From: Promethearchaeota archaeon
GTDB lineage: Archaea > Asgardarchaeota > Lokiarchaeia > Sigyniarchaeales > SOKP01
Assembly (NCBI GenBank): GCA_011364925.1
Contig: RDOA01000004.1
Coordinates: 13,011 to 77,010, forward strand
DNA: 64,000 nt
Direction: 5' to 3'
Numbering within the stretch: position 1 is the first letter of the stretch; each line of letters opens with the position of its first letter. The notes under the pieces are model-generated. The model worked only from the letters and a program-made list of their open reading frames with translations. It did no database searches and was not told the origin of the DNA. The position numbers and the translations under genes were made by a program. Of the stretch, positions 53,363 through 62,493 are shown piece by piece.

Positions 53363-53962
53363 TTAGTCTTTTTTTAAGTTTCCTTCTATGAACACATCCT
53401 CTAAATCTTCTAAAATAATGGTTTTAAGATTGATTGTATGGGAATCAAGAAAATCAGTCATTTCTTCTAATTCTAATTGTTTTTTAAGAATTGATAATTT
53501 CATAATTGTGCTCTTTTTACCTACTCTAAACAGCTCTTTTAATCCTTTATTTAACACTTGTAAATTCTGTAATGATGTGAAAGACAAAATAAGATTGAAT
53601 ACTCCCTCTCGAAATGGTAGATTTTCAATGTCTCCTAAAATTAGGCTAATTTTACCAAAGTAATTCCTCTTTTTTAATTTTTTAACAAACTCCTGAAGCA
53701 TTTTCCATGAGATATCTAAACCTATATACTGTACATCTTTGTGAAAATTTTCATCGTGTAAATTAGAAATAAATTCAAGTAGAAGGCCTGTACCGCACCC
53801 TGCATCTAGTATAGTGATATGCTTAAAATGAATATTTGATAGTTGAAAATTAAACTTCTCATTTTGGATCCTCCTATATCTCTCATCGTAAAAGCTAGAG
53901 GTTGAATTATATTTCTCAATAATTATTTTTTTCTTGTCTGAATCTTCATTTAAAGGTTTCAA
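53363..53962 (-). CDS. class I SAM-dependent methyltransferase
   Basis: A 199-residue Rossmann methyltransferase: motif I 'ITILDAGCGTGLLLEFI' near 50, acidic 'QYIGLDISWKML' near 85 and motif IV 'VFNLILSFTSLQNL' near 125. The C-terminal part lacks a recognisable substrate domain, so the target (small molecule, protein or RNA) is unknown. It is convergent with RIO2, nine bases apart, and divergent from the LSm gene. Confidence 0.83.
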   Translation of the reverse strand: MKPLNEDSDKKKIIIEKYNSTSSFYDERYRRIQNEKFNFQLSNIHFKHITILDAGCGTGLLLEFISNLHDENFHKDVQYIGLDISWKMLQEFVKKLKKRNYFGKISLILGDIENLPFREGVFNLILSFTSLQNLQVLNKGLKELFRVGKKSTIMKLSILKKQLELEEMTDFLDSHTINLKTIILEDLEDVFIEGNLKKD

Positions 53963-54056
53963 TATTCTTAGTAAGGTTTTAATTCGAAAAATGTTTTTCT
54001 TTAAATTATCTTTTCAATAATTATAATATTAATGTTTTTTTGATAAAGGTTATAAT

Positions 54057-54311
54057 ATGTCCAATCAAAACAATAGAAATAAAAACCCATTACATATTTT
54101 GCAAGCCGCACAAAACAGTGAAATATTGCTTAGATTAAAGGATGGAACGGAATATAGAGGATTATTAAAAGAGATTGACGCTTATATGAATATGATTTTG
54201 GAAAATGCCACAGAAATAATGGATGGTAGTCCTGTAGCAAAATATAATGAAATCTTCATTCGTGGTAATAATTTACTATTTATAAAGCCAGATGCTTCTC
54301 AAATTACCTAA
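54057..54311 (+). CDS. Sm-like archaeal RNA-binding protein (LSm)
   Basis: An 84-residue LSm. Sm1 is 'EILLRLKDGTEYRGLLKEID' with 'AYMNMILENATEI', and Sm2 'KYNEIFIRGNNLLFI', containing the R-G pair that contacts RNA. Such proteins form heptameric or hexameric rings that bind U-rich RNA. The N-terminal 'SNQNNRNKN' is an unstructured lead. The gene that follows begins 31 bases later and might be co-transcribed. Confidence 0.9.
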   Translation: MSNQNNRNKNPLHILQAAQNSEILLRLKDGTEYRGLLKEIDAYMNMILENATEIMDGSPVAKYNEIFIRGNNLLFIKPDASQIT

Positions 54312-54342
54312 ATGAGAACTGTTATTGAAAGCAAGTAACTCA

Positions 54343-54768
54343 ATGAGTTTAAATCTCATTCCAATTGTTGGTTATGGCACTTTCATAACTAAAAACCTCT
54401 GGATTGATAAAGCTAATATTGAAGTTTGCCTTGTTAAAAATTTTACAAGGATTTACCCTAAAGGATCATGGTTTCCATACGCTTTGAGATCAAATGGTTC
54501 TTTCAAAGCACTAAAATTCGATGTTAACAAACAAGAACTAAGAACCTTGGATTTAATTGAGGGAGTTAATGAAGGACTATTTGAAAGAGTATCTACCGAA
54601 ATATTTCTCAAAAATAATGTAAAATCATCTGCTTTTATTTATATACCCACTCCTAATACAATCAGATCAGAAAACTTAAGTTTGGAATTAGATACAACAG
54701 ATCGATGGTTGAAAGAAATTCAAAAGAGTCCTAAAGCCTTAAAAAGATTTCCTGAATTAATTACATAG
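54343..54768 (+). CDS. gamma-glutamylcyclotransferase-like (AIG2 fold) protein
   Basis: A 141-residue protein with the fold's opening 'IPIVGYGTFITKNLW', in place of the usual YGTL/YGSN, then 'ALKFDVNKQELRTLDLIEGV' and 'SSAFIYIPT'. A candidate catalytic Glu is in 'LIEGVNEGLFER'. Members cleave gamma-glutamyl amines or remain uncharacterised. A TTG at 54325 is in frame; the ATG at 54343 agrees with the domain start. It abuts a convergent phosphatase gene with no space. Confidence 0.72.
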   Translation: MSLNLIPIVGYGTFITKNLWIDKANIEVCLVKNFTRIYPKGSWFPYALRSNGSFKALKFDVNKQELRTLDLIEGVNEGLFERVSTEIFLKNNVKSSAFIYIPTPNTIRSENLSLELDTTDRWLKEIQKSPKALKRFPELIT

Positions 54769-55656
54769 TTAGTCAACTATTTTTGCTTCGACCAAGTCTT
54801 TTTTTATTATAGCGTATGATGCTGGATTCGTCGCCCTATAATTATCGGAAGAAAATATTGATAGTAATCTCTTGTTGAAAAACCATCTGTAACCTTCTGG
54901 AAATACTTCATGCGATCTGATTAAATAATTTAAATTATAATCTTTCATAAAGTCATCAAAAACATCTTCACCAAAGAATTTTATTCCAGGTCCTCGAAAA
55001 CTTTCAGAAAAGCCTTTTAATCCTGATTTAGGGTCATTCCACATAATTTGCATAAGAATCTTCGCTATAGATTTGAAAGTTAGAGCAATATCTTTTGGTT
55101 TCAAACCCTTTAATTTTCTCATAAATTCGATGTCCTCTGGAATACCACCATGTAAGCATAGAATAGAATTATTCACCAGAGCACAGAAAGGAAGTGCTAG
55201 ATATAAAGATAAAATTTCATCAAATTTCATTTGACCATAAAATTTTGACATAAATACAGAATAAAAACCATAATATTGGTTCATTTCTAATGTCTCGTGA
55301 TTACCCTTTAATATATAGTATTTATCAGGATATCGAATTTTTAACGCTAGTACCATTATTAAGCATTCTAATTGATAGGGACCTCTATCGACAATATCAC
55401 CTAAAAATATTACAAATCTGGGATTGGTTTGCTCAATAATCTCAACTAATTTTTGTAAACACCTCAAGTTTCCGTGAATATCTCCAATAACATATACCTC
55501 TCTCTCAATTTCCTTAACATTTAATTCCAATAGCAGTGGTTCTTCTTTCAATATATTCACAGCCTGATGGATAATTTGTAAAATACTGTGATATTCTAAT
55601 TTAGATATTTCATCTGGGTTAGCAATAAGGTCTTTTAAAAACGCTTTATCTATCAA
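54769..55656 (-). CDS. PPP-family serine/threonine protein phosphatase
   Basis: A 295-residue metallophosphatase with the PPP signatures in order: 'VYVIGDIHGNLRCL', 'FLGDIVDRGPY', 'LKGNHETLEM', 'LCLHGGIPEDI' and 'LIRSHEVFPEGYRW'. These bind two metals and are nearer to eukaryotic PP1/PP2A-type enzymes than to bacterial ApaH. A helical N-terminal leader of about 45 residues precedes the domain. A protein substrate is expected but unknown. Confidence 0.92.
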   Translation of the reverse strand: MIDKAFLKDLIANPDEISKLEYHSILQIIHQAVNILKEEPLLLELNVKEIEREVYVIGDIHGNLRCLQKLVEIIEQTNPRFVIFLGDIVDRGPYQLECLIMVLALKIRYPDKYYILKGNHETLEMNQYYGFYSVFMSKFYGQMKFDEILSLYLALPFCALVNNSILCLHGGIPEDIEFMRKLKGLKPKDIALTFKSIAKILMQIMWNDPKSGLKGFSESFRGPGIKFFGEDVFDDFMKDYNLNYLIRSHEVFPEGYRWFFNKRLLSIFSSDNYRATNPASYAIIKKDLVEAKIVD

Positions 55657-55835
55657 TTTTTAATCTTCTTTATATATGAAATTTGTTTTTCATCTGTACT
55701 AGTGATACTTTAATTTTTAAATTAGTATGTTATATTTAAATAGAAATAAGATTTGATTGAAAAAAAAGCGTAAAGTTCTCTAATTTAATTCGATTTTGAA
55801 TCCTAAAAATAATTTAAATAACGTTGAGTTATGTC

Positions 55836-57869
55836 ATGATTTCAGCTTTGGAAAACCTAATTATCGCATTTGAAAATCAGAAACTTACAGAGAAAAACTG
55901 TAATAAAGATCGGGGCGTAATATATACACCTCAACCGATTGCTGATTTTATGGTTTTGAATGCTTTTCATATTTTTTTTGATGATTTCCCTCAAATTCAA
56001 AAAATCTTTCAAAATGATTACGACGAGACAAAAATGAAACAAATTTTTACAAGTAATAAAAGTTGTAAAGATCAATTTGAAATTAAAATTAGAAATATTA
56101 AAATATTAGATCCTGCTTGTGGTACGGGAAGATATTTAATTGCTATCGCTAATCTTCTTTTTAAAATTTATAAACTACTAAAGTCAGAGTTCTCGGATCG
56201 TGCAATTAAAAAAGAAGTAATTCAGAATCACCTCTACGGAATTGAAATCGATGAGGCAGCACTAATAGTATCAAAAATTCGTTTAATATCTTGGATTTAT
56301 TCTGAAGATGATACTCCCCATTTAGATGAAATTATTGATTTAAATTCAAATTTAAGCGAAATTAATCGCATTATTGATAAATTCAGTGTGAAATTTAATC
56401 TATTTAATGTTGATTATCTTATAGATTTTAATTCTGATGATATTGATATTATTATAGGAAATCCTCCCTATGTTGAAAATAAAAAGATTTTAGATTTAGA
56501 ATTCAAAAACAGAATAAAAAAAAAATTCGAGACTGCTTATGGTTTATATGATCTTAGTATTATTTTCATTGAAAAATCGATCGGATTATTAAAAAATGAA
56601 ACTGGTTGCTTATCCTTTCTAACAACTAATAAATTCTTATCGGCGGATTATGGTCTAAAAATCAGACAGATGCTAATGAGAGAAACAGAACTTAAAGAAA
56701 TTATAAATATCTCATCATTATCTGTTTTTCATAAAACTGCCGCTTATCCTATAATAATTACTGCCAAAAAGAGAACGGGAACTAATAATACAGTTATCAT
56801 AAAGAAGTTTAATCTTATTGAGGATTTTAATCGGTCTAAAAACGAGAAAGTTATGGAGTTTGCCCAAGAATCAATTAAAAATCTTCCTTCTTCTGTAATA
56901 CCCATATCCCATAATGTAAAATTGGTAAACCAATTGTATTCAACTTTCAGACCATTGAATCAAGTAATAAGGGACTTAAAAATTCTATATCGTCCTTTTG
57001 GATTTATTAATTGGGCAGAAAATGTTAAAAATATTAGTAAAAGTAAAACATCTGATAAAGATTTATTGCTAATTGGAACTGGAAATGTTCGGAAGTATCA
57101 TATTAATTTTAAGAAAAAAATTAAAATTGCAAAAACAAATCACGAAATAACTTATTTTAAATTTCATAATGAATATAAACAAGTTTGGACCAACCTTTCC
57201 AGTGAAAAATTAATTATTAGGGAAATAGCTAAAGATTTAACTTGTGTATATGATCCTGGAGTTTACGCTAATTTAACCGGATTATACTTTATACATGTAC
57301 CTTCGTTTGAAACTAAGGATTACTTTAATCTATTGACAATACTAAATTCAGATCTAATTAACTTAGTTTTTAAGACTCTATATGGAACTCTCCATATGTC
57401 TGGAGGCTACTTAAGGTTTAACGGAAGTTTCATAAAAAGTCTTCCTCTCCCAGAGAAAATTCCTCTCGCACTCTCATACATTGGCAAGATACTCCAATTT
57501 CTTTATCACCTAAAGTATGAAATGCAACAAAAAGCTGGTTATCATTCACCAAAAGGATTTGAAATGAAAGACATCCTATATCCCCTCAAATTTTACGAGA
57601 AATTATCCAACTCTTTGATAAACCAACTCTATTTATGTTTAAAGCCGTGTGATGAATTTTTTTCAATTCTAAACTGTTTATCTCCAATCCCTAATATAGA
57701 ATTTAAGTTCGTGAATCCAAGTTATAAACTACCGAATTATGAAACTTATACAAAAGAAGAAATAAAAGAACACTTAAACGAAATCAATAAAAGTTTTAAT
57801 CTTTTAAGAAATGAACAGAAACTGATTAATGGTATGAATAAATACTTAAAGTATCTGGTAAAAAATTAA
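55836..57869 (+). CDS. type II N6-adenine DNA methyltransferase (Eco57I/TaqI-like), solitary
   Basis: A 677-residue DNA methylase. 'RGVIYTPQPIADFMV' opens the domain, motif I is 'ILDPACGTGRYLIAI' near 90, motif IV is 'DIIIGNPPYVENKK' near 210, and 'GGYLRFNGSFIKSLPLPE' marks the C-terminal target-recognition region of TaqI-like enzymes. No PD-(D/E)XK nuclease signature is visible in the N-terminus, and no restriction or BREX genes adjoin, so it may be an epigenetic or remnant enzyme. The TTG at 55824 is possible, but the ATG at 55836 is preferred. The coding bases are especially A+T-rich. Confidence 0.88.
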   Translation: MISALENLIIAFENQKLTEKNCNKDRGVIYTPQPIADFMVLNAFHIFFDDFPQIQKIFQNDYDETKMKQIFTSNKSCKDQFEIKIRNIKILDPACGTGRYLIAIANLLFKIYKLLKSEFSDRAIKKEVIQNHLYGIEIDEAALIVSKIRLISWIYSEDDTPHLDEIIDLNSNLSEINRIIDKFSVKFNLFNVDYLIDFNSDDIDIIIGNPPYVENKKILDLEFKNRIKKKFETAYGLYDLSIIFIEKSIGLLKNETGCLSFLTTNKFLSADYGLKIRQMLMRETELKEIINISSLSVFHKTAAYPIIITAKKRTGTNNTVIIKKFNLIEDFNRSKNEKVMEFAQESIKNLPSSVIPISHNVKLVNQLYSTFRPLNQVIRDLKILYRPFGFINWAENVKNISKSKTSDKDLLLIGTGNVRKYHINFKKKIKIAKTNHEITYFKFHNEYKQVWTNLSSEKLIIREIAKDLTCVYDPGVYANLTGLYFIHVPSFETKDYFNLLTILNSDLINLVFKTLYGTLHMSGGYLRFNGSFIKSLPLPEKIPLALSYIGKILQFLYHLKYEMQQKAGYHSPKGFEMKDILYPLKFYEKLSNSLINQLYLCLKPCDEFFSILNCLSPIPNIEFKFVNPSYKLPNYETYTKEEIKEHLNEINKSFNLLRNEQKLINGMNKYLKYLVKN

Positions 57870-57955
57870 ATTCTGAAAAATATATAATAATAAAAGCTAA
57901 ATTTTAGATTATGTTATATTATTTTTAAAAATTAAATAATATTAATGTGAATTCA

Positions 57956-58273
57956 ATGGCTAAAAAAAAGAATGTACCAGATGAAACTGAAGTGGAAGAC
58001 GTTCCAGATGGAAAAATGGATGAAGATGGAGACGAGATACTGGATTTATACGATGAAAGAGATAATCTTGAGGAAGATCTTGATTACGATCTGAGCGAAA
58101 TTGAGGATGAAATGTTAGCAGACGAGACTGAAGACGAAGAATTCGGAATGGAAGTTGATGATGTTGTTAAAATGTTGAGAAGTGTCAAGTGTGATCCATG
58201 TCCTGGTTTAAAGAGCAAACCAGGCTGTCAAATTGCTCACGATTATGGTTGTCCAAAACCAAATAAGCCATAA
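57956..58273 (+). CDS. small acidic protein with cysteine tail
   Basis: A 105-residue protein that I do not recognise. After 'MAKKKNVPDETEVEDVPDG' the first 75 residues are extremely acidic ('DEDGDEILDLYDERDNLEED', 'EIEDEMLADETEDEEFGMEV') and probably disordered. The tail has four cysteines in 'SVKCDPCPGLKSKPGCQI' and 'YGCPKPNKP', with a His between, which could hold one zinc. Acidic tails of this type occur in RNA-polymerase or chaperone partners, but that is only an analogy. A GTG at 57947 is an alternative start. Confidence 0.65.
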   Translation: MAKKKNVPDETEVEDVPDGKMDEDGDEILDLYDERDNLEEDLDYDLSEIEDEMLADETEDEEFGMEVDDVVKMLRSVKCDPCPGLKSKPGCQIAHDYGCPKPNKP

Positions 58274-58355
58274 ATTACAAAATTTATTTTCTTTCATTTT
58301 TTTTAAAATATTTTTAGTTTTCTTTTCCATAAAGGATAATATCTAGGGATATTCG

Positions 58356-59357
58356 ATGCTAACAAAAACTTATAAACGCGTTATCCTAGTTATTTTTGAT
58401 GTTTTATTTAGCGCATATATTTGGAATGTAAATGCCTCGTGGGGAAATACATTTGAAACTTGTTTAATTTTATCAACTACGACATTTTTAATTATATACA
58501 CGCCATTTGAGATATATTGGAGTTTTAGAGACATATATTTCGACAGATGGGCTGTAATAAAATTAAACTCGATAGAAACTATTAAAATAAAGATAGATGT
58601 TGGTGAAAACAAAAGAGGAAAGAATAGAAAACTGGTAGGCCTTTTAATTACTTCAAACAATAAGGAGTTCGTTGATTCTAAAAACACTTTAGTTGTTATC
58701 TGCCATGGATTTTCAGATTCAAAAGAAACTCTTCAATATTATTACATTCCACTTGCGCTTCAAGGATATACAATTTTAACATATGACGCTCGAGGAATGG
58801 GTGAATCGAAAAAAGTTGGAAGGAGAAGTCAATTTCTTAAAAGAATTGAAGATTTTAAAATTATTATTGCATGGATTAAGCAACAAGATCAGTTCAAAAA
58901 TTTTAAAGTAAATGCTGTTGGCTTCAGTATTGGGGCTATCACAGTTCTATGTGGAGGTTTTTCAAACGATTTTATAAAAAAGATCATAGCTATTTCTGCC
59001 ATGTCACACTACAAACAAAATATACCAAAATACAATCCAATCATTATGTTTAGTTACTTACTAAAGGGGGTAAAATTATTTCCAAATAAAGTAGAAAATG
59101 ATAAATTATCCCCTTATTTGGTGATTAAAAACTCTAAATATTCGCTTTCGGAAGAAATTTGGAAAAAACTCTCTGAAAGAGTTTTTCTTATTCATGCTAG
59201 AAACGATAAAGTTATAAAGATTAAAAATTTTGAAGAAAATGTGAATATTCTGAACTTACCAGAACAGAATACTCTCGTGTTGAATGGTGGTGGGCATACT
59301 CAAAAAAAAAATGAACTTTTAATAGTCGCAAGCTCTTTAAAGTTTTTAAATTCGTAA
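58356..59357 (+). CDS. membrane-anchored alpha/beta hydrolase
   Basis: A 333-residue hydrolase. Two hydrophobic helices (about 8-25 and 33-53) tie it to the membrane. The catalytic fold has 'VVICHGFSDSKETL', 'YTILTYDARGMGES', the nucleophile elbow 'AVGFSIGAITVLCGG' (GxSxG intact), acid 'FLIHARNDKVI' and histidine 'NGGGHTQKK'. It resembles esterase or acyl-transfer hydrolases of the YqkD/Fermentation-esterase kind, with no clear substrate. Unlike the hydrolase-fold gene at 44.9 kb, all three catalytic residues are in place. Confidence 0.82.
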   Translation: MLTKTYKRVILVIFDVLFSAYIWNVNASWGNTFETCLILSTTTFLIIYTPFEIYWSFRDIYFDRWAVIKLNSIETIKIKIDVGENKRGKNRKLVGLLITSNNKEFVDSKNTLVVICHGFSDSKETLQYYYIPLALQGYTILTYDARGMGESKKVGRRSQFLKRIEDFKIIIAWIKQQDQFKNFKVNAVGFSIGAITVLCGGFSNDFIKKIIAISAMSHYKQNIPKYNPIIMFSYLLKGVKLFPNKVENDKLSPYLVIKNSKYSLSEEIWKKLSERVFLIHARNDKVIKIKNFEENVNILNLPEQNTLVLNGGGHTQKKNELLIVASSLKFLNS

Positions 59358-59438
59358 TTACTTACTTTCAAAATGTTTTAAGGTTGAGTTTAAATAATTT
59401 AGTCTTAAATTATTCTAAATAGTTTCAGGTGAGGATTT

Positions 59439-59624
59439 ATTATAAAATGCCCAATATGTAAAGCTGAAATTAAACTTCAAAATCTTGAGAGTCATTATAA
59501 AATTACTTTGGGTGATATAGTCAATGGTAAGTTTTTGGGTAAAAACACACTATATTACCATAAAAACTGTTTATGTAATAAAACACACTATGATAAACAA
59601 ATAATATCCCCAATTTCAGAATAG
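59439..59624 (+). CDS. possible 61-residue zinc-finger protein with ATT start
   Basis: The frame from an ATT at 59439 reads 'MIKCPICKAEIKLQNLESHY', continues through 'LGKNTLYYHKNCLCNKTHYD' and ends at TAG. 'CPIC' with later His and 'CLC' looks like a small zinc site. The frame has no ATG, GTG or TTG before these cysteines: a stop lies three codons upstream. A GGTGAGG at 59428-59434 sits five bases before the ATT, making that rare start codon the best candidate. It fills most of the 297-base gap between two larger genes. Confidence 0.5.
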   Translation: MIKCPICKAEIKLQNLESHYKITLGDIVNGKFLGKNTLYYHKNCLCNKTHYDKQIISPISE

Positions 59625-59655
59625 TTAGAAGGATTGATCTATATTATCTGGTTTT

Positions 59656-61104
59656 CTAACCAAAAAAATCGTCCCAATCAGAAAATTCTACGATTTTATT
59701 ATAATTTTCTATTATACTCTTGAATATTACACATCCTATGCAAAAAACATTAACAAAATCCTTTAGTTTTAGACCCAATAACTTGCTATTTTTTTCTGAA
59801 AAACCAACACCTCTGTGAACTTCGATTTTACCATCAAATCCTGATAGATTTACTACAAATTCCTGCTTCTCTAAACCTTTAATAAAACTCCCTCTAGCAA
59901 TTCTTGCTAAACCTCCAATCGGGATTATTTTGTTTTCAGATTGAACTAAATATATCCGTAGATCAAACGTGTGCTTCTCACCTTCCCAATCGATAAGGGA
60001 AAAATCAGCTTTCTCTTGGATTGTGTAAGGAAAGGGTACCCGGTTTCTTGAAAATTTATTATAAAATTCTTCCGTGCTTAAATCCAAGATTTTCTTAATT
60101 CCTTTAACATTTTCACTCTTGAGAATTTGAATTACCCCTGCACCACCAGATCCACCACTTGGTTTTATTATATAGGATTTGTCATATTTCTTTATCAATT
60201 TACTTGCTTTTGAGATTAATTCTTCCTCAGTAAATGCTTTTGTGAATCGTAGATATTTTAAATTATACCTTTTAAGTGTGTTCTTCCTTAAAAAACTAGC
60301 AATATATGTGAGAGATTTATCATCAGTAATTCTGAAAATCGGATTAACAATTATGGTATTAATTTGCCGAAAATCTTTGCAAACTAACTCGTCAAATCTT
60401 TTATTGTGGAATCTCCGCGCTATACCGTCCCCTATCAGGACATTTACAGGCTCATTAAGAAACTTGATCCACGAATTAGAAAAAGATAATGCTTGTCTTA
60501 GCTGACCATAATCTGCTATAATAAATACGACTTTTGCCTTATGATCCTTGTCATAATTATCGAAATTAAAAATTTTTAGTGAAAATCCATCAGATTTAAT
60601 TCTTTTCCTTAAATATTCAACCATTATTACTTTTTCATGAATTAAACCATCATTTATTGGAACTCCTACTAACACCAAGATCTTCCTATGTTCTCTGCTA
60701 TTCTTATTAATTGCCTGAGATATAGCTTCGTAATACCCATCATATAGTAATGATTGCTGCTTTTTAGTAAGTATTGATAGCCCTCTATTCGATCCTCCGT
60801 TCGTTTCAAGAAGATAAAACTTCTTTTTCTTAGGATCTCTATTCACCATAAAATCAATACTTCCTGCATAAAAAGAATATTCGTTATTTACTACATTGTC
60901 ATTACGCTTTGATAATCTTTTAAGAGCCTTTTTTCTTGCGCAATCGATAAATTCATCTTCTTGGGAGGCTCGAAGTTCGGAAAAAGAGATTAAGTCTAAC
61001 CCTAATGATCTACCTAATGGAACTAATTCTAAATCAGACTCAGATATCTCTTTTGACATTAATTTTAAGAATTTAGTTAATAAATTCTCTACCAAGGAAA
61101 CCAC
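59656..61104 (-). CDS. ATP-grasp-like protein
   Basis: A 482-residue protein with an ATP-grasp core late in the chain: 'SYIIKPSGGSGGAGVIQI' near 320, 'YTIQEKADFSLID' near 375, 'TFDLRIYLVQ' near 395 and 'GGLARIARGSFIKG' near 410. The earlier 'DFMVNRDPKKKKFYLLETNG' with 'GGSNRGL' near 85-100 resembles the substrate loop of circularly permuted ATP-grasp ligases. It could join an amino acid or amine to an acid, as in tubulin-tyrosine-ligase- or glutathionylspermidine-synthase-like enzymes. The substrates are unknown. It runs in the same direction as the Clp1-like gene, 63 bases downstream of it. Confidence 0.65.
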   Translation of the reverse strand: MVSLVENLLTKFLKLMSKEISESDLELVPLGRSLGLDLISFSELRASQEDEFIDCARKKALKRLSKRNDNVVNNEYSFYAGSIDFMVNRDPKKKKFYLLETNGGSNRGLSILTKKQQSLLYDGYYEAISQAINKNSREHRKILVLVGVPINDGLIHEKVIMVEYLRKRIKSDGFSLKIFNFDNYDKDHKAKVVFIIADYGQLRQALSFSNSWIKFLNEPVNVLIGDGIARRFHNKRFDELVCKDFRQINTIIVNPIFRITDDKSLTYIASFLRKNTLKRYNLKYLRFTKAFTEEELISKASKLIKKYDKSYIIKPSGGSGGAGVIQILKSENVKGIKKILDLSTEEFYNKFSRNRVPFPYTIQEKADFSLIDWEGEKHTFDLRIYLVQSENKIIPIGGLARIARGSFIKGLEKQEFVVNLSGFDGKIEVHRGVGFSEKNSKLLGLKLKDFVNVFCIGCVIFKSIIENYNKIVEFSDWDDFFG

Positions 61105-61167
61105 TAAATTGCGGATTTATTAAATAAATCCTCGATTTTCTAATTATTATAATTATCTATTAAATAA

Positions 61168-62373
61168 TTATAAATAAAGATATCCTTGGTGATTACCTTT
61201 AATGCTTAGTCTTAAGCTTCCAAGTAAAATTTTCTTGATTTGTTTTTGTTCTTTAAAATTTAAGTCAGAAAATAAAAGAATGTAGTTCTTTTCTGTGTTT
61301 ATTACGAATAAAAGGCCAATTTTTATAAGTTTAGAATCATTTGTTAATAAAGCAACAATGACATAATGATAAGGGAGGTTTACCAGATTGTTAATATTTA
61401 TCTCTTCTTCTATTATTTTATCATCATCAGCATCATATTCTGCTTTTATAAACTTAATATCATCTAAAGGTATCGATATTTTTCGAAAATTTTCTAATAC
61501 TTTAGCAAATTGGCTCTGACGCAAAAATCTTCGTTCATCTTTATCTTTTTCGTAGAAATACTTATTTTCGTCCTTCAAATATAGTATTTTCCTCTTTTTT
61601 GATTTAGACGCATGTTTTTCAATTTTCTCTAATTCTTCGACTTCATCATCATGAAATATAATTAAGATATCAGGATCAACAGTTTCAATAAAAAAATTCT
61701 TATATACAATCCCTGCCTCAGTTTTTATCCATCCATCACTATCGATAAGAACAACATCCGTGTCTCTATGGTTTGAACGATAATTTTCAATCAATCCTTT
61801 ACAGGAGTGTGCTACAATAAATTTAAAATTAGCTTTAGGGAAAGTACTACCTATAAATACTGTCTCTTCAGTTTCGACATCAGCGCTAGTAATAATTTTA
61901 TCTTTTATTTCTCCAATATTTAATGTTGTTGGAAGGTATAACAATTGTTGTCCTAGATCCGAATCCAAAAATGATGCTTTTAGGCCTTCTTTAAGGATAT
62001 TGTTGGCTAAATACTTTATAAGAGTTGTTTTACCATTACTTAATCCTAATACCATGAGTTTTAGGGGCTTTTTATCTTCGTTTTTTCGAATTACACTAAT
62101 AACAGTGTCCTTAATCTTTTCCCATTCTTTATTTATGGTGTTTTCTTCGATAATTTTAAGGTTGTTTTTATTGTTTGTTAATATTTCTAGCTTTGATGGT
62201 TCTAAAGCATACAGAGGATAGTTATTAGCGCTTGGCACTATTATTACATTTTCATTCTCGAGTTTTTCTGGGATGAATACTTTACCAAAAACCTCTATTT
62301 TTCCCTCTAAAAGTTTAACCCTTGAAGGACCCTTTACTAAGAGAGTGTATTCTTTTTGAACTTCTTGTATCAT
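61168..62373 (-). CDS. Clp1/Grc3-like polynucleotide kinase, shortened P-loop
   Basis: A 401-residue protein of the Clp1/Grc3 family, which phosphorylates the 5' end of RNA or helps cleavage factors. The N-terminal domain has 'VKLLEGKIEVFGKVFIPEKL'. The P-loop region is 'LMVLGLSNGKTTLIKYLANN', in which Gly110-LSN-Gly114-Lys-Thr is GxxxGKT, one residue short of GxxxxGKT. 'ASFLDSDLGQQLLYLPTTL' and 'VVLIDSDGWIKTEAGIVYKN' follow as in Clp1. The C-terminal domain (about 310-401) is beta-rich. The shortened loop could reduce kinase activity; the rest is intact. Confidence 0.75.
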   Translation of the reverse strand: MIQEVQKEYTLLVKGPSRVKLLEGKIEVFGKVFIPEKLENENVIIVPSANNYPLYALEPSKLEILTNNKNNLKIIEENTINKEWEKIKDTVISVIRKNEDKKPLKLMVLGLSNGKTTLIKYLANNILKEGLKASFLDSDLGQQLLYLPTTLNIGEIKDKIITSADVETEETVFIGSTFPKANFKFIVAHSCKGLIENYRSNHRDTDVVLIDSDGWIKTEAGIVYKNFFIETVDPDILIIFHDDEVEELEKIEKHASKSKKRKILYLKDENKYFYEKDKDERRFLRQSQFAKVLENFRKISIPLDDIKFIKAEYDADDDKIIEEEININNLVNLPYHYVIVALLTNDSKLIKIGLLFVINTEKNYILLFSDLNFKEQKQIKKILLGSLRLSIKGNHQGYLYL

Positions 62374-62493
62374 GTATTTCTCAAATCATCCTTTATAAAA
62401 AATAATAACTATTTCTTAACGTACATTTATACTTATTAACTAATAGAAATATACTTTTTCTTTCTGATTTTGAAATTTTTGGTTGTGAATAAT

